From: Salinimonas profundi
GTDB taxonomy: Bacteria > Pseudomonadota > Gammaproteobacteria > Enterobacterales > Alteromonadaceae
DNA: 64,000 nt
NCBI RefSeq assembly: GCF_014750655.1
Contig: NZ_JABBXD010000011.1
Location: 45,972 to 109,971, forward strand
Direction of reading: 5' to 3'
In this document: piece after piece, positions 1-7,759 of the stretch
How positions within the stretch are numbered: position 1 is the first letter of the stretch
Layout of the letters: each line of letters starts with the position of its first letter
Notes under the pieces: generated by a model
Told to the model about the DNA's origin: nothing
The model's input: only the letters and a program-made list of their open reading frames with translations
The model's database searches: none
Position numbers and translations under genes: made by a program

Positions 1-506
1 CTGACAAGTACATGATCGCCCGGCCTTATAAGACTCGTATCCCAAATTGGTGTTTCTTGGCTGTCACCCACACCCGTTGTATTGATATAAACGCCACCAC
101 CGAATCCCTTTGGAACGACTTTAGTATCTCCCGTTATTATGGACACATTGGTTTCTACAGCAGCTTGATGCATTTTATGGACAACCTCCTTGAGAGCCGT
201 CATCGAAAAGCCTTCTTCAATAATGAATGCAGTACTGATATACCGAGGGGTCGCGCCAACGACAGCCAGATCATTCACGGTACCGTAAATACTTAATGCC
301 CCCACATTGCCACCTGGAAATGTGTAAGGTGAGACAACGAAGCTATCGGTTGTCATACTCAGAAAGGGACCGGCGAAGGTTACCGAAGCCGCGTCGTGTA
401 ACAGATCTAGTTCTTTATTGGCAGTATTTTTAAACACATCATTAATAAGTTTTTTGGTCAATATTCCACCATTGCCTTGCGCTAACCGAATAGTATCGGT
501 GTCCAA
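1..506 (-). CDS. hypE: HypE hydrogenase maturation protein, N-terminal part (runs off the window)
   Basis: HypE dehydrates the HypF-made thiocarbamate to thiocyanate, the source of the cyanide ligand of [NiFe]-hydrogenases. Reading the minus strand gives a typical AIRS-fold N-terminus: an LAQGNGG segment near the start, then NDLAVVGATP, an EEGFSM stretch, ITGDTKVVPKG and NTTGVG. The C-terminal half, with the catalytic Cys, lies beyond position 1. The start is uncertain: the frame is open back into hypF, and the TTG at 506 gives the best family fit (about ten residues before the Gly-rich motif) but has no clear ribosome binding site. An AAGGAG lies further up, within the hypF stop region. The gene follows the hypF remnant closely, as in hyp operons. 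Confidence 0.85.
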   Translation of the reverse strand, partial: MDTDTIRLAQGNGGILTKKLINDVFKNTANKELDLLHDAASVTFAGPFLSMTTDSFVVSPYTFPGGNVGALSIYGTVNDLAVVGATPRYISTAFIIEEGFSMTALKEVVHKMHQAAVETNVSIITGDTKVVPKGFGGGVYINTTGVGDSQETPIWDTSLIRPGDHVLV

Positions 507-535
507 CGGTTCTGATGATGCTCGATTATTACGCT

Positions 536-829
536 CTATGCCTTTCGTGATGATCTCCTTGAGCAATATTCGTGAATTTGCCCGACACTTATTGCTGCAT
601 CGTTTAAAGGTAAACTGCTTGGAATAACAACAGGAATGTCTGATTGTGCAAAACGTTCAGCTAGGCCATCGCATAAAATGCGGTTTTGGAAGACGCCTCC
701 GGCCAAACCAATATGTTTGAAATCATACTTTTTGCGACAACGCTGGGTTAACTCCCACGCAGTTTCAATGAGTGATGCGTGAAAATTTGCGACGCGAACT
801 GCTGGCGAACATGTTTTTGCGGATTGCAT
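536..829 (-). pseudogene. hypF: HypF carbamoyltransferase, C-terminal remnant only
   Basis: Full-length HypF is about 750 residues. Only about 97 remain here, matching the end of its Kae1-like domain: ANFHASL, GLAGGVFQNR and PLNDAAISVGQ are all visible. The acylphosphatase, zinc-finger and YrdC-like domains are missing. Immediately upstream on the same strand lies an intact permease gene in another frame, so the 5' part was lost rather than frameshifted. The frame opens at a TTG at 877, but an ATG at 829 has a fair ribosome binding site (GAGG, then AGAGG), so a short protein may still be made. Carbamoyl transfer cannot occur without the missing domains. I treat it as a deletion remnant. Confidence 0.75.
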
Positions 830-845
830 TAGCCTCTGTCCTCTA

Positions 846-2069
846 TTAACTGTGCGGTGCTGGTATCGACCAGCCAATCACAAAGGATAAGGAAACAACA
901 ATCGCGGAAATACCAAGCAATTGAAGCGATTTGAAGCGTTGTTCTTTGGGGCGCAGTAGTACTAGCTTGAATGCGATGAGTGTTTGTATAAGGTAATAAA
1001 GTGCAAATCCCTTTGACGCGAGATTAATGATTTCAAATACGTTGGATGACCAAACTAATATGCCGGCAATCGCGATGACAAGAACATAATAAAACTGAGG
1101 AGATATAGATAAATGGAAGAGCTCTTTTAGCAAACCACCGCCACCTATGGTATCGGCTAATGCGGCACTTAACTGGCTTGCCGTCGCGGCCACAAGTAAT
1201 AATATCGGCAATACCCAAATGGCTTGACCCAGGGTATAGCTAATGGTTGTTTCATTCAGTTCGGTTATCGGAAAATCGAGAAAAATGGGACAGGTTAAAC
1301 CAATAAAAACAACGTAAAGGAAAATGGCAATCCACTGGGCATATCGTCCCGCTTTAATACGCTGCTCTGCATTATAGCTATTGCCCATAAAACGCGTGGT
1401 TTCGAACCCTTGTGTCACCATGAGCATACCGGCAAGCATGCTAAGGGTTTCAAAATGGCTGAGGGATTGTATCGCCTCATGTTTAAACCACGCACTTTTT
1501 ACTTGTATATCGTAAGTTGCTAGTGCTGTTAGTACACCAATAATAATCGCCAACTTAATTGTGACTGCGAATAACTCGATGGTTTCCAATCCTCTTGCAC
1601 CACGAAGCCAAGCGACCAACATAATGATGACAAGCAGCCCACTGGTAAACAATTTGATGAGCGTTGTATCGTCAATAGCAAAGCGGTCAAAGACAAACGC
1701 GGCAAACAAGCTAATGTAAAACGCCACAGAAATTGCGTATGCAGCACCGAGGGCCCATTGACTGGCTTTCTCAAGCGTTGCGATACTGCCGTGTGAATTG
1801 CGAGCAAGCTCAGGCTCTGCATGACGTATATTGAAGCGAATGACTGAACCCAACAAATATGCCAGAGTCGACAATAAAATAATGCCCAGTAGCGCCCATT
1901 TACCCATTACCGAATGCAGCAGTGGTGCAATGATCAAAAAGCCACTGCCAATAATTGAAGCCAGCGGTGTTACTGTCGCTCGCCATTGGACAGATTGTCG
2001 TAGGCGAGGCAGAAACAATACTATTGCTACCAACAGTGAGGTTGCCAGCGCAATGGAATTTGTGATCAC
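846..2069 (-). CDS. APC-superfamily-like permease
   Basis: A 407-residue inner-membrane protein with roughly eleven hydrophobic segments. Two features recall amino-acid/polyamine/organocation (APC) transporters: an N-terminal ASIIGSGF stretch, and in the middle a GFETTRFMGNSY stretch followed by a basic loop and another helix, like the GFE-containing helix 6 of that superfamily. The substrate cannot be read from the sequence. The start is GTG at 2069 with a strong GGGGGAG site, 12 bp after the stop of the heptaheme cytochrome gene, so it is probably the last gene of that operon. Its end abuts the hypF remnant, so this unit may have been inserted into the hyp cluster. Confidence 0.6.
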   Translation of the reverse strand: MITNSIALATSLLVAIVLFLPRLRQSVQWRATVTPLASIIGSGFLIIAPLLHSVMGKWALLGIILLSTLAYLLGSVIRFNIRHAEPELARNSHGSIATLEKASQWALGAAYAISVAFYISLFAAFVFDRFAIDDTTLIKLFTSGLLVIIMLVAWLRGARGLETIELFAVTIKLAIIIGVLTALATYDIQVKSAWFKHEAIQSLSHFETLSMLAGMLMVTQGFETTRFMGNSYNAEQRIKAGRYAQWIAIFLYVVFIGLTCPIFLDFPITELNETTISYTLGQAIWVLPILLLVAATASQLSAALADTIGGGGLLKELFHLSISPQFYYVLVIAIAGILVWSSNVFEIINLASKGFALYYLIQTLIAFKLVLLRPKEQRFKSLQLLGISAIVVSLSFVIGWSIPAPHS

Positions 2070-2081
2070 AGTTTCTCCCCC

Positions 2082-2876
2082 TTAATGATGCTTGTACCAG
2101 CCGGCACGCTTAATATCGTTCCAGGAAGTCGATTGATGACAGGCATAACACGCCTCCACTTTGGCTTTTGGCTCGCCAGCGACTTTGGCGGAAATCATTT
2201 TAAAATGTTGCATGTAGTGACTGGGCGGCGCTTCATGACATTGATTGCAATCACGAGATTGACTCGAGGGGTGAATAAACGTCGGCAGTGACCACTTGTC
2301 TGTACTGTGGCATTGCACGCAATCCTCTCCGAACAACGTAAAGTGGCGATCATCGTTGCTGTGGCACTGTGAACAATTCAATAATGCTTCTTTATCACTG
2401 ACGTCGGGATGCACAAATAGGGGATCAGCCGTTTGCTTATTCGCTAGAACATTTTCTAAAAAAGCCATCGTGGCTGCGCCTTCGTCAAACGGCACGTTTG
2501 GGTTGGGGAGCATATTGAACCCAATATCGACCAATGCAATATGGTTCATCAGTGAAATCTTAGCATCTTCACCTTGATGCTCAGTATGACAACTAGCACA
2601 TTCTGTTATGTCGGCGTGAAACGCAGTAGGTTGACGCGCGACGATATGCGTATCATTTGCATGACAGGCCACACACTTGTCGCGCTCAACGCCTTCTACT
2701 GGCGTGTGACAACTCAAGCAGTCATCCGCCAAAAACGCATGCGCTTTGCTCAGTGAACCAGGCTCTACCATTTGTTCCCATGGAATTTTTGAAAGATCCT
2801 CTGGTGTGTGAAAAAAATGGCTAACACCAAAGCCCGCTGCGACTAAGCCCAGAATGACTATTATCCACTTGATCAT
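2082..2876 (-). CDS. Heptaheme c-type cytochrome
   Basis: A 264-residue protein with an N-terminal hydrophobic anchor (residues about 1-22, WIIVILGLVAAGFGV) and seven CxxCH heme-binding motifs: CLSCH, CVACH, CASCH, CSQCH, CVQCH, CNQCH and CYACH. It should sit on the periplasmic side of the inner membrane and relay electrons. Its start overlaps the stop of the upstream b-type cytochrome gene by 4 bp (ATGA), so the two are probably translationally coupled. With the flavin/2Fe-2S reductase two genes upstream, the order suggests NAD(P)H to flavin and Fe-S, to heme b, to multiheme c. The final acceptor is unknown. Distribution of the CxxCH motifs resembles cytochrome c3/NapC-type multiheme proteins, but I cannot name a family. 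Confidence 0.85.
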   Translation of the reverse strand: MIKWIIVILGLVAAGFGVSHFFHTPEDLSKIPWEQMVEPGSLSKAHAFLADDCLSCHTPVEGVERDKCVACHANDTHIVARQPTAFHADITECASCHTEHQGEDAKISLMNHIALVDIGFNMLPNPNVPFDEGAATMAFLENVLANKQTADPLFVHPDVSDKEALLNCSQCHSNDDRHFTLFGEDCVQCHSTDKWSLPTFIHPSSQSRDCNQCHEAPPSHYMQHFKMISAKVAGEPKAKVEACYACHQSTSWNDIKRAGWYKHH

Positions 2877-3631
2877 AACCAGCGTAGTCCAAAGTAAACT
2901 TCACTGAAAATGTGAAAGAACAATACGCCATAGAGCGTTATCGAAATCACGATATGAAATTTCAACCAACGAGCAAACCAAGTTTTCGCAGTGTCGTGAA
3001 TCAGAATGCTGTATTCAACATCAGAAATGGCATCGATAATAGATAGAACCTTACTCTCTTGTCGAAACAGCTTACTTTGCGCTGAAGTAGGTACACTTAA
3101 AGCAATGTATGGAATATGTCTCGCTGATGTTTGGGCGAAAGTCGAATATCTTACGTCGCAGACCGCGTCTTTTAGAGATTGTTTGGCGCTTGAAAGTGCA
3201 CCTTGGAGTTCGGTCACTTGACGCTTTTTCTCTTTCACATTTGAGGAAATAAGTCCTAGTACATACCGACCAACAAATCCACTGATCACAACGACCATCA
3301 TAAAGATGATGATGGAGACTCCAGTAGCACTATCAAAACGATGGGCGCTATGGATGAGTGCAAGAATAGGTCCCAATACTCCAGCATAAATATGAATGCG
3401 CAGTAGCGTAGGCATGGCTATTTGCTTGGTCACGACTTTCTTAAGTGCTTTGTTGCGTTTAATGATCATGTAAAGCAACGGAATAAACATCAATACCAGC
3501 GCAGTCAAACCAACGACAAATCCAGCAAAGCTGCCAGGGAATGCTGGGTCACGGTGCCACACAAACCCTAGCCAAAGTAAGATCATTAAGACCACCAAGC
3601 TGCCTACAATGGTTCGTTCTTGACTATTCAC
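2873..3631 (-). CDS. b-type cytochrome-like integral membrane protein
   Basis: A 252-residue membrane protein with about five hydrophobic helices. Paired histidines suited to heme b ligation are seen in RIHIYAG and ALIHSAHRF in the middle, and in KFHIVISITLYGVLFFHIF near the C-terminus (two His 13 residues apart on one helix). A soluble, partly helical loop of about 90 residues (VKEKKRQVTELQGALSSAKQSL and onward) separates the helices. It starts on the last base of the reductase stop codon and overlaps the heptaheme gene by 4 bp. It plausibly carries electrons across the membrane between those two products. Assignment rests on His spacing and context, not on a recognised family. Confidence 0.65.
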   Translation of the reverse strand: MNSQERTIVGSLVVLMILLWLGFVWHRDPAFPGSFAGFVVGLTALVLMFIPLLYMIIKRNKALKKVVTKQIAMPTLLRIHIYAGVLGPILALIHSAHRFDSATGVSIIIFMMVVVISGFVGRYVLGLISSNVKEKKRQVTELQGALSSAKQSLKDAVCDVRYSTFAQTSARHIPYIALSVPTSAQSKLFRQESKVLSIIDAISDVEYSILIHDTAKTWFARWLKFHIVISITLYGVLFFHIFSEVYFGLRWL

Positions 3632-5568
3632 TATGCTTCCACCTCCACATCAGTTTTAGGGATGGCTTGACAGGCTAAAATATAACCACTGACCCTATCT
3701 TCTGCCTCCAACCCATCATCAACCTCCATATCAACATCGCCGCGCAGTAATTTCACTTTGCAACTGCCGCAAGAGCCTGCCCGGCACGAATTCTCAATAT
3801 CAACATCAAGTCCATCAGCAACGTCCAATACGGTTTCATCTGTGCCGGCTTGTGCCTGTGCATTTGATAAACTAAATCGCACTTGGCGCGTATTGTTTAC
3901 AGGCGTGTTTGGGGCGACCTCCGTTTTAGTGGCCGTTTTCTTCGGACTCGCACCACCGAAAGCTTCTGTTTTAATATTCGCTTCAGGCATACCCAATTCA
4001 GATAAAATATCCTTGGTTGCATCCATCATTGCCGGCGGCCCACAAATGTGTGCTGTTTTTAATGCTATGTCCGGCACGAATTCATTTATCAATGCCGATG
4101 AAAAACGCCCCTGAGGTCCCATCCAAGATGTGCCATCCGCCTGTGTCATACTGACGAGTACTTTCAACCTTGGGTGACGTGCTTGTAGATATTTTAATTC
4201 CTGTTCAAAAATAAAATCGTTAGACGTTCGCGTACAAAACAGAAAATAAATGTCACCGTCCCAGCACGTCGTGGTTAAATAACGTACCGCGCTCATCATG
4301 GGCGTGATCCCAACCCCCCCTGAAATCAATACAACACTACTTGCATCTTGACCATTGAAGTAAAACTTGCCGCCAGGCGCTTTAATTGAAAGCGTATCTC
4401 CCACATTTACGACGTCATGCATATGACGAGAAACAACACCGAATTCCTCGCGTTTGATGGTGACTTCAAAGTAATACTGCTCAGTGGGTGATGATGCGAT
4501 GGTGTAAGACCGCTTCACCGGTTTTTCAACACCATCAATCGTGAGCGTAAAAGTCACAAATTGTCCAGGTTCAAAACTAAATGGGATGACTTGACCATCG
4601 GCGCTGGCAAGTCGAAACGTTTTAACATCATGGGTCTCATGAAAAATACCGGTGACTTGCATACTGCCACTATAGACACCTTTACGCGGTGACATAGTCG
4701 TAGAAGGTAATACATGCGCTGTAGCGGGTATTAAAACAGCGTCAGTCCCTACAGGTGCGTTAGTAGGTATCTCGTTAGGTGATGTTTGCTTAGTGGGCGC
4801 AGAAGCGCTTGCGGTCTCAGTGGACCTAAGCTCTTCTAGCAATGCGGCAGCTCTGCGCATTTTAAATCCATAAACATACACCATGACGACAGTGAAGATC
4901 AGCAGAACAAGCATCACTGCAGTATGAAACGGCGTCATGCCAAATAGTGTTGAGGAATCATTCACTGGTGAACTGGGTAGCAAATTCATTTGCGATTTAA
5001 ACCAGGTTAATGCCACTCTTCTGGGATCTTGCCCATCTTGTATTGCCCGTTTTGCCGCAAGACCACTATCAAAATGCGCGATCCCTTCTTTAACGGTCTC
5101 AACAGCTACTTGCATTTGGGTATAGTCATCAACGGCTGCGGCACGGGCGAGCGATTCAAACCCGGTAGTCAGTTGTTCACTTCCTTGTTGCATACGCGCC
5201 GACGCTTTGCCTAAGATACTATCTCTTTGTTCCGGCGTGGTTGATTGCATCCGCATTAAAGTTGGATAGAGATCTTTAGGTTTAGGCGCTCCCATTTTCT
5301 CCATCATTTTATCCATGCCTTTTGCCATACCTGGCCCCATCATTGCGTTGGCATTGCCCGGCTGACCTTTAACTTGGTTGGCTAAAGGCGGAGAATCTGT
5401 GCTTGCCGCAACAATCGGCCCATTCGCTGCCTCAGGATGATGACTGGCATGCTCACTATCCTCAGTCTGTTGCTGTGCGTGCGCATTTATAATCACGAAA
5501 AAAAGAACGACGTTTAGAATGACACAATAGCGGTGAATGATTGATGCGCGTTTACTCCCCCTAGTCAT
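3631..5568 (-). CDS. Membrane-anchored FAD/NAD(P) oxidoreductase with C-terminal 2Fe-2S ferredoxin domain
   Basis: A 645-residue protein. It has a Sec-type signal (about 1-31), a Met-rich low-complexity stretch (MMGPGMAKGMDKMMEKMG), a helical segment, and a transmembrane helix near residues 215-235. A ferredoxin-NADP reductase-like module follows: RSYTIASSP binds FAD, GGVGITPMMSAV binds NAD(P), and CGPPAMM is the family signature. The last 100 residues are a plant-type ferredoxin domain with CRAGSCGSC and a distal Cys in ILACQA. The order FNR then ferredoxin matches phenol-hydroxylase-type reductases; the exported Met-rich head is unusual. It overlaps both neighbours by 1-4 bp. It probably feeds electrons to the adjacent b- and c-type cytochromes. 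Confidence 0.8.
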   Translation of the reverse strand: MTRGSKRASIIHRYCVILNVVLFFVIINAHAQQQTEDSEHASHHPEAANGPIVAASTDSPPLANQVKGQPGNANAMMGPGMAKGMDKMMEKMGAPKPKDLYPTLMRMQSTTPEQRDSILGKASARMQQGSEQLTTGFESLARAAAVDDYTQMQVAVETVKEGIAHFDSGLAAKRAIQDGQDPRRVALTWFKSQMNLLPSSPVNDSSTLFGMTPFHTAVMLVLLIFTVVMVYVYGFKMRRAAALLEELRSTETASASAPTKQTSPNEIPTNAPVGTDAVLIPATAHVLPSTTMSPRKGVYSGSMQVTGIFHETHDVKTFRLASADGQVIPFSFEPGQFVTFTLTIDGVEKPVKRSYTIASSPTEQYYFEVTIKREEFGVVSRHMHDVVNVGDTLSIKAPGGKFYFNGQDASSVVLISGGVGITPMMSAVRYLTTTCWDGDIYFLFCTRTSNDFIFEQELKYLQARHPRLKVLVSMTQADGTSWMGPQGRFSSALINEFVPDIALKTAHICGPPAMMDATKDILSELGMPEANIKTEAFGGASPKKTATKTEVAPNTPVNNTRQVRFSLSNAQAQAGTDETVLDVADGLDVDIENSCRAGSCGSCKVKLLRGDVDMEVDDGLEAEDRVSGYILACQAIPKTDVEVEA

Positions 5569-6410
5569 GACGCATCCTTTTGTTCAGCCGCCCATAGCGC
5601 ATTTATTTTCGCAATCTGCGGGGGTGTTAATACTGAGACGGCTTTCCCCACCGAAGCAATAAACTGTAGGCGTAGGGTGCTGTTTATGGCCTCTATTTCA
5701 CTAATGGTGTCTTTAATATTGTCGTATTGAGGCAATCCTTGGGCTGTCAATTCCCACAATAATGCCTCTAATGCACTACGCTGCTGCGCAAGGCTTTTTT
5801 GGGAAGACTCCCACTCAGATTGAATCGATAACAACGTTTGATACTGCGTATCTGTTAGTTCTAATGTTGTTGTGTGGTTTAAGAAAAAGGCTTGTTCACC
5901 AAGGTGGTAAATATGAGGTGCACTACTCGCACCTGGCAAGCTTATCGTTGATGAAGGTTTGGATATCTCCGGTGTATTTTGTTCAGGAGGCATACCCATC
6001 ATCGAACTATTTTTCATCATCATCTTACACATCATCCCCATGCAAGACTTTCCGTTCATTGTCATCTTCTTTTTCCCTTTTCCCATGCCCATCTTCATCT
6101 TGCTCGTCGCTTTAGGGGGCGTAGATGATTCGTTGAGTTGAGGGCTGGCATCGCTTTGTTTAACGCCGATATTGCTTTTTGATCGCGCTGCCAGTGAGTT
6201 GTCTAATGAGCGCAAAGCTGATTGGATCTTTGCAAAGTCAGCCGGTGCTAACTCGGGCGCAGTGTCTGAAGATTGTGTTTCTTGAGATTTTTCTTTCGAA
6301 CTAGTTTGTTGTGTTATCGCTGAACACGCGGTTGTGAATAAGACACTAGATAATACCAGACTCACAATAGCCGCTAAACGGTAGGTTTGGTGACACTCTC
6401 TAATCTTCAC
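5565..6410 (-). CDS. Met-rich Spy/CpxP-like periplasmic lipoprotein, likely metal-binding
   Basis: A 281-residue exported protein. Residues about 10-30 are a signal sequence ending in FTTAC, a possible lipobox. The centre has an extreme Met/Lys cluster (KMKMGMGKGKKK, then CMGMMCKMMMKN) with two Cys, typical of copper(I)/silver-binding chaperones. The C-terminal 110 residues are helical and contain LTDTQYQTLL and LTPPQIAKI, which resemble the LTxxQ motifs of Spy/CpxP/ZraP proteins. It overlaps the reductase gene by 4 bp and is cotranscribed with it. Role inferred: periplasmic metal buffering or delivery to the redox chain. Confidence 0.65.
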   Translation of the reverse strand: MKIRECHQTYRLAAIVSLVLSSVLFTTACSAITQQTSSKEKSQETQSSDTAPELAPADFAKIQSALRSLDNSLAARSKSNIGVKQSDASPQLNESSTPPKATSKMKMGMGKGKKKMTMNGKSCMGMMCKMMMKNSSMMGMPPEQNTPEISKPSSTISLPGASSAPHIYHLGEQAFFLNHTTTLELTDTQYQTLLSIQSEWESSQKSLAQQRSALEALLWELTAQGLPQYDNIKDTISEIEAINSTLRLQFIASVGKAVSVLTPPQIAKINALWAAEQKDAS

Positions 6411-6439
6411 AACGGCATGCTCCTATTCAAAAATATCGA

Positions 6440-6796
6440 TTAAAACCCACGATCAAACTCAACCATGTCATAACGTGCAAGTTCGCCATCAAGTACAGTA
6501 GCCTCTGCAAAATGCTCATCCTTCGTCTTACCTAATCGAATTTTGCCCACAAATTCGCGCGAGTAGCCGTCTTCCCCTTCAGAAATTGCTGTCGCATCAA
6601 AATCGGTGCGATAAACATTAAAGACTTGATGTTCTTTGAGACCATCGGTGTCAGAGACACACACAACTACTTGTTTATCATCGACGGTAACAACCTGCCC
6701 ACTCATGATGTAGTCATGGTATATCTGGCTTGCACAGCCCCCTAGTAGCCCAACAGACAAGATTGCAATTGATAAAAGCTTGATTAATTTGTTCAT
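6440..6796 (-). CDS. Small lipoprotein of unknown function
   Basis: A 118-residue protein with a clear lipoprotein signal: positive N-terminus, hydrophobic core and LLGGC lipobox with Cys at about residue 21. The mature part is a compact beta-rich domain (VVTVDDKQVVVCVSD, HQVFNVYRTDF, REFVGKIRLGKTKDEHFAEATVL). The VFNVYR ... GKIRL ... AEATVL layout resembles small OB/SH3-like surface domains found in envelope lipoproteins. No catalytic motif is visible. It lies between two Met-rich metal-protein genes in the same direction and is probably part of that operon. Confidence 0.7.
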   Translation of the reverse strand: MNKLIKLLSIAILSVGLLGGCASQIYHDYIMSGQVVTVDDKQVVVCVSDTDGLKEHQVFNVYRTDFDATAISEGEDGYSREFVGKIRLGKTKDEHFAEATVLDGELARYDMVEFDRGF

Positions 6797-6860
6797 GTAA
6801 AACTCCCGCGATTATTAAAAGAAAAGAGGCAGTCGCTTTTCCTGCCTCATAACGCATTGA

Positions 6861-7316
6861 TTAGTTCTTTTTATGCTTGTGTATTGGCTTCGCTTTTTCA
6901 GCCGTATGTCCCATCATTTGCCCCATCATGTCTTCCATCATGGCCATACGCTGTTCCATCATTTTCATTTTGTCATCAGTCGACATATCACTGTGTTTAT
7001 GCTTCATGCCCATGCCGCCTTTCATTCCTTTTCCATCTTTCATTCCCATCGAATCTTTGCCTTCCATCATGCCCATCATGTCTTGCATCTTTTGGGCATG
7101 CTCATGCAACATGGCTTCGCGCTTTTCAGGATCAGATTCACTTTTTACTTCATCTAAAACTGCTTGCATTTCTTCCATATGTGTTTGCATTTTCTTCATC
7201 ATCTGACTGTCCATCATCGGCATGTCAGATTTATCAGTGTGTTGATGCGCGTAAGAAGTCGCAATTGGCGCAGCGACAAGGGCGCTGGCCAGTAATAATG
7301 ACGTTAATGTTTTCAT
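6861..7316 (-). CDS. Met/His-rich periplasmic copper-binding-type protein
   Basis: A 151-residue protein starting at the ATG at 7316, which has an AAAGGA site 7 bp upstream; the frame is open to 7340 without a ribosome binding site. A signal peptide (MKTLTSLLLASALVAAPIATSYA) is followed by HQHTDKSDMPMMDS and dense Met/His motifs throughout (DMMGMMEG, MGMKHKHSDM, MEDMMGQMMGHT, HKHKK at the end). This composition is typical of copper/silver-binding periplasmic proteins. It is the first gene of the minus-strand set running to 846, so it is the likely promoter-proximal gene. A candidate CopR-type box lies about 280 bp upstream. Confidence 0.75.
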   Translation of the reverse strand: MKTLTSLLLASALVAAPIATSYAHQHTDKSDMPMMDSQMMKKMQTHMEEMQAVLDEVKSESDPEKREAMLHEHAQKMQDMMGMMEGKDSMGMKDGKGMKGGMGMKHKHSDMSTDDKMKMMEQRMAMMEDMMGQMMGHTAEKAKPIHKHKKN

Positions 7317-7409
7317 AATTTTTCCTTTAATTGTGCTCACATGAGCGGTTTAGGTTTGAAATAGACGACTTGTCACCTTAATTCTATGTCTTAGACTCAG
7401 GTCAAGGTG

Positions 7410-7481
7410 CTATTTGGGCGATAAAAATTCGGCCAAAACCTCAAGCTCTTCATCTGTTATAGGCATTTGTGGCATTGCAGA
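7410..7481 (-). pseudogene. C-terminal remnant of a small cytochrome c
   Basis: On the minus strand a 22-residue tail reads AMPQMPITDEELEVLAEFLS then PK and a TAG stop at 7410-7412. This is the typical C-terminal end of a class I cytochrome c (Met ligand followed by an LxxLAxFL helix). In-frame stops lie immediately upstream and no CxxCH is present, so the rest of the gene is gone. It lies between the Met-rich gene and the FNR-type box, suggesting a deletion removed a cytochrome gene from the head of this operon. Confidence 0.45.
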
Positions 7482-7563
7482 TTAGTGCTATCGTAATTTT
7501 TTGCACCCGATTTATCCTTTGCTTTTGATGAAATCCATCCTATAAATCACACGATAAATGTAA

Positions 7564-7577
7564 TTGATTTAGATCAA
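7564..7577. promoter_or_regulatory. Perfect FNR/Anr-type box
   Basis: TTGATTTAGATCAA matches the FNR consensus TTGAT-N4-ATCAA exactly. FNR-type regulators activate or repress under low oxygen. The site lies 250 bp upstream of the Met-rich/cytochrome operon and 180 bp upstream of the SDR-FAD gene; either could be controlled. A cytochrome-rich operon under oxygen control makes sense, but the lost cytochrome gene may have been the original target. Confidence 0.5.
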
Positions 7578-7593
7578 TCCTTCACGACAATCG

Positions 7594-7621
7594 GATTACA
7601 GAATCATTACATTTCCGTAAT
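7594..7621. promoter_or_regulatory. Candidate CopR/CusR-type operator
   Basis: The pattern GATTAC-N6-ATTAC-N6-GTAAT occurs here and again, with the same spacings, at 23550-23577, upstream of the other copper operon. The inner ATTAC-N6-GTAAT is an inverted repeat close to known CopR boxes (ATTACA...TGTAAT). The local CusR is the likely ligand. It could control the operon starting at 7316, the gene at 7760, or both. Confidence 0.5.
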
Positions 7622-7759
7622 CAAATCATCGATTTATTTATCCTTGGTTCAAAATTATCTATGCTCAAGCTGCGTCAACAGGTCTCCTCATAGCTACTTT
7701 GCAGCGGCATATGCTGAATACCAGATGCAATTTTTAATTGGGTGAGCGGATAATAAGAA

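Noticed and set aside
1..296. Plus-strand frame at the left end
   Set aside because: It is the shadow of hypE; the minus strand gives a clear HypE sequence.
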